This document shows, in pieces, positions 45,658 to 54,172 of a stretch of DNA of 64,000 bases (within the stretch, counting starts at the first letter, position 1; every line of letters begins with the position of its first letter). The translations under genes and the position numbers were made by a program. This DNA is from G958296245 sp965262055 (GTDB lineage: Bacteria; Chloroflexota; Dehalococcoidia; Lucifugimonadales; G958296245), in assembly GCA_965262055.1 (NCBI GenBank), contig CBDHEI010000002.1, forward strand, positions 434,001-498,000. Reading direction: 5' to 3'. The notes beneath the pieces are model-generated. The model was not told the DNA's origin and searched no databases. It was given only the letters and a program-made list of their open reading frames with translations.

Positions 45658-45770
45658 TCTTGCGGAGTGGGGACCGCAGCCTGTCCAAAGCTGATGTTGA
45701 TCATGATGCGATTGCCCTGGCGCATCTTAGTCGCCAAGGCTCACAGGGGCGGCGCCGCCAACCGCCTCTC

Positions 45771-45828
45771 GGGGAGTGCAGGGGCCCCGAGCCCCTCGCC
45801 GGGGGTGTGGTGGTGTCCCCCACAGATC
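45771..45828. repeat. Dispersed GC-rich hairpin repeat, copy 1
   Basis: Starts GGGGAGTGCAGGGGCCCCGA, continues with GCCGGGGGTGT and GTGTCCCCCACAGAT. It contains two potential stems. The same layout (GGGGAGTGCA, GC hairpin, GCCGGGAG, GTGTCCCTCAGAT) is at 59185-59240. The rest of the 45470-45953 gap has no gene. Confidence 0.65.
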
Positions 45829-45888
45829 CTCTGGGGTGGGCGGGTATTCCAAGCTCCGCCGGAACGGTGATTTGGATGGTTGACGATA

Positions 45889-45917
45889 TTGACACCCATG
45901 ACCGTTTAGCCTAGTCT
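45889..45917 (+). promoter_or_regulatory. Putative promoter of the Phd-VapC pair
   Basis: TTGACA, 17-bp spacer, TAGTCT, ending 36 bp before the antitoxin ATG. The -35 is perfect, the -10 poor, as expected for a repressed toxin-antitoxin promoter. Confidence 0.45.
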
Positions 45918-45953
45918 GGTAGCTAGTCAGAGCGATAGTGCTTGGGGTCGACC

Positions 45954-46214
45954 ATGAGCAAGAGATGGCCTGTTCAAGACGCAAAGTCGAAGTTCAGCGA
46001 GCTTCTCGATACGACCCTCGCCGAAGGGCCGCAGATCGTGACCAAGCGCGGGGTGGAAACCGCAGTGCTCCTTCCCATCGAGCAGTGGCGAAGGCTGGAA
46101 CGGATGACCAGACCGGACCTGAAGGAGTTGCTCCTCGCTCCTGAGGCACGGACCGATGACCTTACTCCGCCACGGCGACAGCATCGCCGCCGAACTCCCT
46201 TGGTTGTGGAGTAG
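45954..46214 (+). CDS. Phd/YefM-family antitoxin
   Basis: An 86-residue antitoxin: WPVQDAKSKFSELLDTTLAE followed by GPQIVTKRGVETAVLLPIEQ is the Phd/YefM DNA-binding dimer fold, and the disordered C-terminal half (ELLLAPEARTDDLTPPRRQH) would wrap the toxin. ATG chosen at MSKRW because conservation begins there. Stop is 4 bp before the PIN toxin start, whose GGAG site lies within this gene's end. Confidence 0.9.
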   Translation: MSKRWPVQDAKSKFSELLDTTLAEGPQIVTKRGVETAVLLPIEQWRRLERMTRPDLKELLLAPEARTDDLTPPRRQHRRRTPLVVE

Positions 46215-46218
46215 GCCC

Positions 46219-46641
46219 ATGTACCTCCTCGATACCAACGTGGTCTCGGAGCTGCGCCGTCCCCGTCCACACGGTGCCGTTCTGGACTGGATCGCGGGTG
46301 TGCCGGCGGATCAGCTCTTCGTGTCTGCGGTTACGGTTGGAGAGATTCAGGCGGGGATCGAGATCACCCGTGAGCAGGATGACGCTAAGGCGGAGGAGCT
46401 GGAGGCCTGGCTGGACAAGGTCCTGGCTTCCTACGGTGTACTGCCGATGGACGCACCCGCCTTCCGGGAGTGGGCGCGGCTCATGCACGGCAGGTCGGAC
46501 ACTATCACCGAAGATGCTATGATCGCGGCGACAGCCACGGTGCACCGGCTGACGGTAATCACCCGGAACGTGAGAGACTTCTCGCAGCTAGGGGTTGACC
46601 TGCACAATCCTTTTGACAGAAATAGCCCTCACGGCCATTAG
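46219..46641 (+). CDS. vapC: VapC/FitB-like PIN-domain toxin
   Basis: A 140-residue PIN ribonuclease: MYLLDTNVVSELRRPRPH (first Asp), VTVGEIQAGIEI (Glu), SDTITEDAMIAATATVHRLT (third Asp) and ITRNVRDFSQLGV. Paired with the Phd-type antitoxin just upstream, a combination common in FitAB/VapBC modules. ATG start; an in-frame extension to 46156 overlaps the antitoxin and is not used. Confidence 0.92.
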   Translation: MYLLDTNVVSELRRPRPHGAVLDWIAGVPADQLFVSAVTVGEIQAGIEITREQDDAKAEELEAWLDKVLASYGVLPMDAPAFREWARLMHGRSDTITEDAMIAATATVHRLTVITRNVRDFSQLGVDLHNPFDRNSPHGH

Positions 46642-46725
46642 GCAAAGTTGGACACATTCGTCTTGGAGAATGGCGATCCTAAAGTAGTAACGACACAATC
46701 TTAGGTCTGAGGTACAAACACAAAA

Positions 46726-47775
46726 GTGAAGTCAATATCGGCACTCCCACAACATTGGCAGGTATGGTACAAGAAGTGGGACGCCAGTGTTCCGGACAAT
46801 GAGAACAAACTGCGCCTTCAAGGTGAACTCTTAGGCGAACCAGGAAGCCAACAGTCATATAGCGCCGCCTTTGAATTGTTTCTCTTCTCTACGTTCAACA
46901 ACACGGGACTAAATGTTGACTTCCAGCCTGAGATCAATGGTGTCAACCCAGACTTCTGTATCTCAGACAGGCGCGGATGTTCTGCATACGTAGAGGCCGG
47001 GGTGATGTTTAATAACCCCCTTGAAACAGAATCGTCTTATGCTCCCATGAAAACACGTATCTGGGAAGAGTTCAAGAAACTTCAATCTCAGGATTTCTCC
47101 GTTCAACATGCTTCTTCCTCAGGACACCCTGGCAATGTTAGCCCTCGGTTGGTAAGACGTGAGGTCCAGCAATGGATTGACCAACTGGATATAGCGGATT
47201 ACTATCCTTTCCCGCCGTACAAAACATTTCAGTTCAATAACTGGAGGCTAGACATAGAATTGGAACCGAAGTCTCCCGAAGATAAGGAACGACTAGGGGA
47301 GACAGCCGTTGAATCGGCAGGATTTTCAGGCGGCTGGTCAGATGAACCTGCAAGGCGACTTAAACGTAAGCTGAAGGAAAAGTTCTCTCAGGTTGGGAAG
47401 ACAAGAAGCCACTGTATTGTGGCAATAACAGAAAGCCTACGGGGATTTTCGGTAGATGATGTCCAGACAGCCCTGTTAGGAGGGAATAGGGACTACCTAT
47501 TTGATTCTGCGAACAAAATTGACGACCTTTACCCTGAAGTCAAGGGTTTATCCATACCTCAACCCAATCCAGACGGGCTTTGGAGTTCGCAGAATACGAA
47601 GGAGCCTACCGCCGTCATAGTTCACATGGGAGACCTACTAACTCCAAACGTCGGCGAAACGCAGCTATGGCTGAATCCGAACAATAGCTATTTTCGCGTT
47701 CCACTTCCACTTTTTTCTCTTAGCGTACACGCGGCTGAGCAAACAATGTGGACAAGGCCAGCTACGAGAATATAA
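46726..47775 (+). CDS. Unknown protein with PD-(D/E)XK-nuclease-like signature, AT-rich
   Basis: A 349-residue protein of unknown family. Residues ~45-95 read YSAAFELFLFSTFNN, then GVNPDFCISDRRGC and AYVEAGVMF: an early Glu, a PDF segment and a later E-x-A strand, the arrangement of PD-(D/E)XK endonucleases (D then E-x-K variant, here E-A). The rest is mixed with VRREVQQWIDQLD and a basic stretch RRLKRKLKEKFSQVG. Base composition is clearly richer in A/T than neighbours, so acquisition by transfer is likely. Start ATG/GTG choice uncertain (the used codon follows AAAAGTGAA). No partner gene on the same strand. Confidence 0.6.
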   Translation: MKSISALPQHWQVWYKKWDASVPDNENKLRLQGELLGEPGSQQSYSAAFELFLFSTFNNTGLNVDFQPEINGVNPDFCISDRRGCSAYVEAGVMFNNPLETESSYAPMKTRIWEEFKKLQSQDFSVQHASSSGHPGNVSPRLVRREVQQWIDQLDIADYYPFPPYKTFQFNNWRLDIELEPKSPEDKERLGETAVESAGFSGGWSDEPARRLKRKLKEKFSQVGKTRSHCIVAITESLRGFSVDDVQTALLGGNRDYLFDSANKIDDLYPEVKGLSIPQPNPDGLWSSQNTKEPTAVIVHMGDLLTPNVGETQLWLNPNNSYFRVPLPLFSLSVHAAEQTMWTRPATRI

Positions 47776-47892
47776 GCGCGACTCGTAGAATTGGAAGGCT
47801 TGCGGTCAAGACTAAACGATTGAGCTAACATGTCTCGGTCGACAACTCTGGGGCGCTCTGGAGCAGAGCCTCACACAGGCTAGTCCCCGCCT

Positions 47893-48630
47893 CTACCCCC
47901 TCCGCCGGCGGTCCTCGTCAGTGAGGAACGGCGAGACCTTGCCGGCAAACTCTGCCACCGACTCCGCTACCGTCACGCCGCTGGTGCGTATCGCCAGCTT
48001 GTGCTTCAGCTCCGTGGCGGCGTACTGCTCCTCGAACAGGTCGATCACCCTTTCGACGTCCTCTTCCCTGGGCACGCCGTCGGGCCGCGGGGCCGCGCGC
48101 ATCCGCTCCCGTATCGCCTCCGGCGACGCTCGGAGCAGCACCAGCACCGTTTCGGGCGCGAACTCCAACAGCGCCCTGTCCCACTCGCGCGCCCGTCGGC
48201 GCCGGTCCGAGAAGGCGTCCTGTCCGTAGCCGTAGTACAGCGGCGCGTACACCGCCTCCGCGTAGTAAAGGCCGACCTGGATGCTGTCCGACACGTCTTC
48301 CCCGATCGCGCTGTGGTGCATGTGACGCCAGATCAGGGCGCGCTGCATCTGCTCCAGCAGCCATGGCTTCAGCGCCCTGACGTCGGCCGCCCGCTCCTCC
48401 GACAGCGCAGAGTTGCCATGCCCGCTCCGGTAGCGCCACTTCTCAACAACGATGCCGCCGGGGCCCAGGATGAAGCATGTCGAAGGGTCCTGGTCGGCGA
48501 TGTACGGGTACACCCAGTGATCGTGGACGCGTACGGCGGTCCCCGCGCGCTCCCGGAGGAGCCACTCGCCGATGGCTCTGGCCATCGTGCTCCCGCCGGA
48601 GTACTCGCACCCGATAAGTATGAGTCGCAT
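47893..48630 (-). CDS. P-loop-like protein with Lys-less Walker A (paralogue)
   Basis: A 245-residue paralogue of the protein at 24370. Begins MRLILIGCEYSGGSTMARAI, where Gly replaces the Walker A Lys. Shared landmarks: VRVHDHWVYP, AEAVYAPLYYGY, ALLEFAPETVLVLLRASPEA and the basic RMRAAPRPDGVPREED before a final helix. This version has an inserted segment CFILGPGGIVVEKWRYRSGH. Two members with different non-Lys residues suggest that loss of Lys is a family trait. ATG start, purine-rich site GGGGAGG upstream. Function unknown. Confidence 0.8.
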   Translation of the reverse strand: MRLILIGCEYSGGSTMARAIGEWLLRERAGTAVRVHDHWVYPYIADQDPSTCFILGPGGIVVEKWRYRSGHGNSALSEERAADVRALKPWLLEQMQRALIWRHMHHSAIGEDVSDSIQVGLYYAEAVYAPLYYGYGQDAFSDRRRRAREWDRALLEFAPETVLVLLRASPEAIRERMRAAPRPDGVPREEDVERVIDLFEEQYAATELKHKLAIRTSGVTVAESVAEFAGKVSPFLTDEDRRRRG

Positions 48631-48821
48631 CGGTTGGCGCCTCCCCCTACGGACTCATGGTAGCATCCTGAATGCGCTGAGGCGCTGAGTTGCGAAGAGA
48701 CCGGTCGGGCACTTTATCCCGAGCCGGACTCCCGTGCCAGTCCGAGGATCAGCGCCGACCCGTACAGCGACGCGGTTTGCGGACTGCGGCTTCCCGCCCT
48801 TCCGTTTGACCGATTCGCTGA

Positions 48822-50174
48822 TTATGAACTTCGCAAGCGCCGTGGCTTCAATACCGTAAGTACCCGGAATACATACATGGCTACGAAAATGGCATTGAGG
48901 CTACTCTTCTCCGAAGAGTAAATCACCAATCCATGAATGGCGGCATGACGATTTGGAATGGAAGCGTCTAGAAAACGTTCACGAACATCATCAGTGTGGA
49001 TATTCTCGTACAAGTGGTCACTAAGTTGAGTGAAGCCAACAAAGGCCAACGTTCCACCAGACAGTACAGAGATGGGGAGTCTTCCGAGGAGGCTCACTAA
49101 TCGGTTCTTTACGGAGATGCTGCCAACCTTATCGTCATACAGACAAACGCGGACGGCCCGTTCTATTGCCGCAAACAAGGACGGAGGAACTAACCGATAC
49201 AGCCCATTTTCATGAGCGATCAGTGCCTGACGTACAGCCTCCTTGGCGTCCCTATCAACGTGACATTCAGACAATTCCTTCTCTATCACCTGGCAGACTG
49301 TTGACCAGTTTTCACGATAGTAGGTCAGGACAATCTCATCAGAGTAAGCCTCGTGACCGTTCCAGTTCAAGAGATGCCTAGGAAATGTGCTGTGAGGGAA
49401 CCATTCTGTTTCTTCGAACCGAGCCCCTTCCCTAAACGGTGCTAAGATATCGGAAGACTTCCGGCCAAGAAGCGAGGCCAGTTCGGCGGAGCGAGCAACC
49501 CCATTGATCGTCTGACTGGTTAGCTCGGCGGAGCGAGCAATCCCGGTTATCCTCCGGCTGAAGGAGGCCAGTTCGGCGGAGCGAACAACCCCATTGATCG
49601 TCTGACTGGTTAGCTCGGCGGAGCGGGCAATCCCGCTTATCCTCCGGCTGAAGGAGGCCAGTTTGGCGGAGCGAGCAACCCCATTGATCGTCTGACTGGT
49701 TAGCTCGGCGGAGCGGGCAACCCCGGTTATCCTCCGGCTGAAGGAGGCCAGTTCGGCGGAGCGGGCAACCCCATTGATCGTCTGACTGGTTAGCTCGGCG
49801 GAGCGGGCAATCCCGCTTATCCTCCGGCTGAAGGAGGCCAGTTCGGCGGAGCGAGCAACCCCATTGATCGTCTGACTGGTTAGCTCGGCGGAGCGGGCAA
49901 TCCCGCTTATCCTCCGGCTGAAGGAGGCCAGTTCGGCGGAGCGAGCAACCCCATTGATCGTCTGACTGGTTAGCTCGGCGGAGCGGGCAATCCCGCTTAT
50001 CCTCCGGCTGAAGGAGGCCAGTTCGGCGGAGCGAGCAACCCCATTGATCGTCTGACTGGTTAGCTCGGCGGAGCGGGCAATCCCGCTTATCCTCCGGCTG
50101 AACGAGGTAATCCGACTGAATCCTCTACTATAGTTGCCCAAGACTGTGGTCGGTCTACTCACTCTTTTCCCCAA
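48822..50174 (-). CDS. Tandem-repeat protein with C-terminal HEPN-like domain
   Basis: A 450-residue protein in two parts. Residues ~25-234 are seven copies of a 30-residue unit, itself two 15-residue halves (RRISGIARSAELTS and QTINGVARSAELASF). The remaining ~215 residues are helical and end SIPNRHAAIHGLVIYSSEKS with NAIFVAMYVFRVL: R-x4-H within this helix context is the hallmark of HEPN RNase domains found in abortive infection and toxin proteins. The TTG start is weakly supported; GTG at VSRP is possible. No membrane segment is obvious. Neighbours are other accessory genes. I infer an RNase effector fused to a variable repeat scaffold or sensor. Confidence 0.75.
   Translation of the reverse strand: MGKRVSRPTTVLGNYSRGFSRITSFSRRISGIARSAELTSQTINGVARSAELASFSRRISGIARSAELTSQTINGVARSAELASFSRRISGIARSAELTSQTINGVARSAELASFSRRISGIARSAELTSQTINGVARSAELASFSRRITGVARSAELTSQTINGVARSAKLASFSRRISGIARSAELTSQTINGVVRSAELASFSRRITGIARSAELTSQTINGVARSAELASLLGRKSSDILAPFREGARFEETEWFPHSTFPRHLLNWNGHEAYSDEIVLTYYRENWSTVCQVIEKELSECHVDRDAKEAVRQALIAHENGLYRLVPPSLFAAIERAVRVCLYDDKVGSISVKNRLVSLLGRLPISVLSGGTLAFVGFTQLSDHLYENIHTDDVRERFLDASIPNRHAAIHGLVIYSSEKSSLNAIFVAMYVFRVLTVLKPRRLRSS
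49485..50114 (-). repeat. 90-bp in-frame tandem repeat (seven units)
   Basis: The marker CCATTGATCGTCTGACTGGT recurs at 49501, 49591, 49681, 49771, 49861, 49951 and 50041: an exact 90-bp period. Units differ at only a few bases, so the array is young and likely variable in copy number. Each unit contains two related 45-bp halves. Confidence 0.95.
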
Positions 50175-50194
50175 TATCGGTGATCATTCGCAAA

Positions 50195-50630
50195 CTACCC
50201 CAATTTTACCATCTCCTTACCACCCTTCGACAGGCTGACCGTCGCGATCTTGGGCAAGGAAAAAGCCGCGCACATGGAAGAGAGAGGGAGGTCATCGCCG
50301 GTGTAGCGACGGGTTCGCCCTTTTGCGCAGTGACCTAGCGTCCCGCGCCGACCGGCTCGCCCCCATCTCCCCCGCTCCTGCTCCAAGCTGCGCGCCCACT
50401 CGAAACATCGAGAGAGTGGCAGGCTGCCGCTTCCATCTGCGGCCCTTGGGCTTCCCCGGCTCATCGGCCTCCTCGTGGTGGCCGTTTCCATTCCCTTAGG
50501 AGACGTGATCGTTTCAATACCGTTGGCTTGTCCACTTACCGGGGCCAGTTCAACCATAAGCCCGATGCCGGAGCCTCTTCGGGTGGCGCTCCCTGTACTG
50601 GAGTCGCCCTCTTCCGGTATTCGGCCCACC
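50195..50630. other. Spacer without recognisable gene
   Basis: 435 bp between two minus-strand genes. Open frames present have no motif. It holds part of the promoter region for the repeat protein but no clear -35/-10, and a pair of weakly similar short segments (CGTTTCCATTCCC, CGTTTCAATACC) of unknown meaning. Confidence 0.4.
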
Positions 50631-51836
50631 TCACAAGTTATACGGCGCCCAAGGCGCCAGCCCGCTACGGAACATCGCGTCCGCCACTGACAGCGCCCCC
50701 GGCGTCCGCTCCGTCACGCGCCCAGCGCGCGCCAGCGTCGTGAACCCAGCGTCCCCAAGGTATGCCGCCGCCAGGTCGCCCACCGACAGCACCAGGTCCG
50801 GCGCCGAGCTCGTCCGCCGGCACGAGGCATGGCCCTCGCCACCCTCCAGCTCGTACACGCCGTCGTTCCAGTGGCAGAACTCGTCCCGTACATGCATCAC
50901 CAGCCGGCCTTCCGCGGCGTACCGCCGACGCTCCAGCGCCGGCCCCACATCCACGATGCGCAGCCACATCCGGTCCATGACGCTGCGCTGCAGCCGCACC
51001 GGGTCCGCCAGCATCCACAACAGCGGGTCGTCCACCGGCCGCCTCGACGCCGTGGTGCCCGTCGTCAGGTCCATCCCGAGACAGTACCCCCACAGCGCGG
51101 CCCACGCTGCGGGCGTCAGCCCCATAAGCTCCTGTACCTCCAGCATGTCGTCCCCGGTCCGGTACTTGGCGTAGCCCAGCGGACGCCCCTCCTCCTCGTA
51201 CACCACCCTGAACACCGCCCCTCCCGCCTGCCCATGCCCGTCGCCGGACAGGAACGTCTCGTACGACCCAGGCCGGTACCTAACCATGCCCGGCCGCTGC
51301 GACGTGACCCCCAGGTACACTTTCAGCACCGGCGTCTTCGCGTCCTCGCCATCGACGAAGCGTATCCGTCCCCGGGGCTCGATTCTCGTGGCCAGCGCGG
51401 AGTGCTCCTTGTCTATCGACCACTCCTCGTGCATCGACACAATCCCATAGCCGAAGCGCCCGTAGATCACGCTCTCCGACGCCGTCAGGGCCGCCAACGG
51501 CTCGCCCCGTTCGTGGATGTCCGATAGCTGGCGCTCCATCATCCGGGTCAGCACCCCGCGACGCCTGTGAGTCGGCAGGACCCCCACCATGTCCACGAGC
51601 GCGGTCGGACAGGCGCCGCCCGGCAGCGTCAGCTCCACCGAGAGCGCGTGGGTAGTCCCAACTATCGCCTCGCCGTCGAACGCCGCCAGCGCGCGGTCCA
51701 CCTCCACGGCCGGGCCCGCGCGTGCCGCGTCCTCGGCAGTCGCCCGCCGCCCGAAAGCGACGTCGTGGTCTATGAACCAGCCTTCGTACTCGCTCTCGTC
51801 TATCCCGAGTATCTCGATCTCAGGCGCAGTAGCCAC
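50631..51836 (-). CDS. GNAT N-acetyltransferase, Eis-like
   Basis: A 401-residue protein with an N-terminal GNAT domain (DMVGVLPTHRRRGVLTRMME is the acetyl-CoA loop), a second degenerate GNAT-like domain, and a C-terminal SCP2-type sterol-carrier-like domain (LVLSVGDLAAAYLGDAGF). This three-part build is that of Eis-type aminoglycoside or protein acetyltransferases; FGYGIVSMHEEW is also typical. GTG start. Substrate unknown. Confidence 0.88.
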   Translation of the reverse strand: MATAPEIEILGIDESEYEGWFIDHDVAFGRRATAEDAARAGPAVEVDRALAAFDGEAIVGTTHALSVELTLPGGACPTALVDMVGVLPTHRRRGVLTRMMERQLSDIHERGEPLAALTASESVIYGRFGYGIVSMHEEWSIDKEHSALATRIEPRGRIRFVDGEDAKTPVLKVYLGVTSQRPGMVRYRPGSYETFLSGDGHGQAGGAVFRVVYEEEGRPLGYAKYRTGDDMLEVQELMGLTPAAWAALWGYCLGMDLTTGTTASRRPVDDPLLWMLADPVRLQRSVMDRMWLRIVDVGPALERRRYAAEGRLVMHVRDEFCHWNDGVYELEGGEGHASCRRTSSAPDLVLSVGDLAAAYLGDAGFTTLARAGRVTERTPGALSVADAMFRSGLAPWAPYNL

Positions 51837-52347
51837 TCAGGAATCCCCCTTACCGGACAGTCGCCCCCCATTCTGCCCCTAGCCCCCCGCACGCGCAACT
51901 TCGCCCTTGATTCCCACGAACTCCCGTGCTACTATATGTCCGTGACCGGAAGAGCACATACCCCACCGAGCCTCCTCCAACACCGCCCAAAAGCCCGTTC
52001 CATTTTGTTCCAAAAGCGTTCATTTGGCGACTATTTGTGCGCCAAAAGCGCCCTGAACTGTTCCTAGGAGTCCCACCCGCCACATACGAAACGGCACAAA
52101 ATGGAACAGAATGCAACACTTTTTCGGGGGCAGGGCCCCAGGTCCCGCCCTCCGAAAGCACTGTCCCCGGCTCCCGCAAAGGGGCGCACGCCATCGCCCC
52201 GAGGCTCCGTACTCCGATATCCGGCCCGGCAGAGCGTACCAGACCTTCCCATCGGCGTGCGTTGAGGCGCCACCTACCGCCCCTCCTGTCTGGAATCCGC
52301 CCATTCCGGTATCATTGCGCCATCCTTGAGCGCAGCGGAGGCGTACG
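51837..52347. other. Repeat-bearing spacer between divergent genes
   Basis: 510 bp without a credible gene. It carries a short CATTTTGTTCC (52001) and, inverted to it, ACAAAATGGAACAGAATG (52096), the latter resembling a segment at 63845-63882. It should also contain the promoters of the GNAT and SDR genes. Confidence 0.45.
52093..52130. repeat. Dispersed ACAAAATG-N2-ACAGAATG motif, copy 1
   Basis: GGCACAAAATGGAACAGAAT plus GCAACAC...TCGGGGG. Copy 2 at 63845 reads GGGACAAAATGTTACAGAAT plus GAGACAA...TCGGGG; roughly 27 of 38 positions agree. Function unknown. Confidence 0.5.
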
Positions 52348-53139
52348 GTGACAGGCAGGCTAGAAGGCAAAGTCGCGCTGATAACCGGGGGCGCCAGCGG
52401 AATGGGTGAAGCCGAGGCCCGGCTCTTCGCCCGGGAGGGCGCCGCCGTCGTGGTCGCAGACCTGCAGGCCGAGAAGGCCGAGACAGTGGTGGGCGACGTC
52501 CAGGCTGCCGGCGGCCGCGCGGCCTACGTCCAGCTCGACGTGCGAGACTTCGACCAGTGGAAGGCCGCCGTGTCCGATACCGAGGACCAGTTCGGCAGGC
52601 TCGACATCCTCTGCAACAACGCCGGCACCAACACCAGGGGCCGTAGCTACGAGGACCAGACCATCGAGGAGTACAGGAACATCCTCGACGTCAACCTCAA
52701 CGGTACCTACCTCGGCTGCCGCGCGGTCGGCGACGCCATGAGGCGCGTCGGCAGTGGCGCCATCCTCAACACAGGCTCCATGGCCTCCCTCAAGCACGGC
52801 GGCAGCGCCACCGGCTACACGGTGAGCAAGACCGGCGTCCTTGCCGTGACCAAGAACACCGCCATGGCCTACGCGAAGGACAACATCCGCTGCAACGTCA
52901 TCTGCCCCGGCCACGTCGACACCCCTTTCATACGCGAAGATGCCCCCCACAGCCACAACGACTGGTCCACCTCCGCCGACAACCCCGAGAACTACGGCAG
53001 GCGCCTCGCCCAGGTGCCCCTGGGGCGTCTCCTGACAGCCGAAGACATAGCCAAGACCGCCCTCTTCCTCTGCTCCGACGACGCCGCGATGATTACCGGC
53101 GCCGTCATAGCCGTGGACGGCGGCACCTCCCTCCTGTGA
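52348..53139 (+). CDS. Classical SDR-family oxidoreductase
   Basis: A 263-residue short-chain dehydrogenase: cofactor motif ALITGGASGMGEAEARLF, VVVADLQAEK (Asp favouring NAD), LCNNAGTNTRG, catalytic GSMASL ... GYTVSKTGVLAV (Ser, Tyr, Lys), and CPGHVDTPF. C-terminal DGGTSLL as in 3-oxoacyl-ACP-reductase-like enzymes. GTG start with GCGGAG upstream. Only 7 bp before tsaD, so probably cotranscribed, though without evident functional link. Confidence 0.92.
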   Translation: MTGRLEGKVALITGGASGMGEAEARLFAREGAAVVVADLQAEKAETVVGDVQAAGGRAAYVQLDVRDFDQWKAAVSDTEDQFGRLDILCNNAGTNTRGRSYEDQTIEEYRNILDVNLNGTYLGCRAVGDAMRRVGSGAILNTGSMASLKHGGSATGYTVSKTGVLAVTKNTAMAYAKDNIRCNVICPGHVDTPFIREDAPHSHNDWSTSADNPENYGRRLAQVPLGRLLTAEDIAKTALFLCSDDAAMITGAVIAVDGGTSLL

Positions 53140-53146
53140 CCGGAGA

Positions 53147-54172
53147 ATGAGACTCCTGGGCATCGAGACCTCCTGCGACGAGACCGCCGTCGCCGTCATC
53201 GAGGACGGCCGTCGGATAATCTCCAACGTCGTCGCCACCCAGGCGGACCTCCACGCCGGCTTCGGCGGCATCGTCCCCGAGGCGGCGTCCAGGCAGCACC
53301 TCCTAACCATCGTCCCAGTGGTCCGCAGGGCCCTGGAGAACGCTGGCGTCGAGCTGGCCGACCTCGACGGCGTCGCCGTGACGAACGGCCCCGGCCTCGC
53401 CGGATCGCTGCTCGTCGGCGTCAACGCCGCCAAGGGGCTGGCGCTCTCCGCCGGTCTGCCGCTGCTCGGCGTAAACCACCTGGAGGGCCACATCTACGCA
53501 TCGTGGCTGGAGGATACCGACCCGGAGGTCAACCCCGGCTTCCCCCTCGTCTGCCTGATCGCCTCCGGCGGCCACACCGACCTAGTCCTGATGGAAGACC
53601 ACGGCGCCTACACCCTGCTCGCGCGCACCCGCGACGACGCAGCGGGAGAGGCGTTCGACAAGGGCGCCAGGGTGCTTGGACTCGGCTTCCCCGGCGGCCC
53701 GGAGATACAGAGGGTGGCCGCCGTGGGCAAAGGAGAAGAGGCCCGCTTCCCTAGGCCAAGGGTCAAGGACTCCCAGGACTTCAGCTTCAGCGGCCTGAAG
53801 ACCGCGCTGCTGCGCCGCGCGGAGGAGAAGGGCTGGTACCCCCCCGACCCGGGCGTCACTCCCGACCCGGTGGAGGTGGGCCGCGTGGCCGCCGCCTACC
53901 AGGAGGCCCTCGTAGACTCGATGGTCCGCAGGGCCGTCGAGGCGGCGGAGGTTCACCGCGTAAAGGGCATCCTGCTAGGTGGCGGCGTCGCCGCGAACAG
54001 CCTACTGCGCGAGGAGCTCGCCGACAAGGCCCCGGTACCCATCACCGTCCCCCGCCCCGCGCTCTGCACCGACAACGGCGCCATGATCGGCGCCGCCGCC
54101 TGGTTCCACCTGCGCGACGCCCCCCGCTACGACTGGGACATGGACGCCGTCCCCAACCTGAAGCTCTGCTAG
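53147..54172 (+). CDS. tsaD: tRNA N6-adenosine threonylcarbamoyltransferase TsaD
   Basis: A 341-residue Kae1/TsaD protein forming t6A37 on ANN-decoding tRNAs with TsaB/E. Motifs: LLGIETSCDETAVAVIE, VPEAASRQH, metal ligands in GVNHLEGHIYASW (HxxxH), SGGHTDLVL, DDAAGEAFDKGARVLGL, GGVAANSLLR and CTDNGAMIG with the third ligand Asp. ATG start. Convergent with and overlapping by 4 bp the next gene. t6A made here is the substrate of MtaB encoded at 61941. Confidence 0.97.
   Translation: MRLLGIETSCDETAVAVIEDGRRIISNVVATQADLHAGFGGIVPEAASRQHLLTIVPVVRRALENAGVELADLDGVAVTNGPGLAGSLLVGVNAAKGLALSAGLPLLGVNHLEGHIYASWLEDTDPEVNPGFPLVCLIASGGHTDLVLMEDHGAYTLLARTRDDAAGEAFDKGARVLGLGFPGGPEIQRVAAVGKGEEARFPRPRVKDSQDFSFSGLKTALLRRAEEKGWYPPDPGVTPDPVEVGRVAAAYQEALVDSMVRRAVEAAEVHRVKGILLGGGVAANSLLREELADKAPVPITVPRPALCTDNGAMIGAAAWFHLRDAPRYDWDMDAVPNLKLC

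Noticed and set aside
50495..50525. CGTTTCAATACC resembling a CRISPR repeat end
   Set aside because: Single occurrence with one weak neighbour; no regular spacing, no cas genes.
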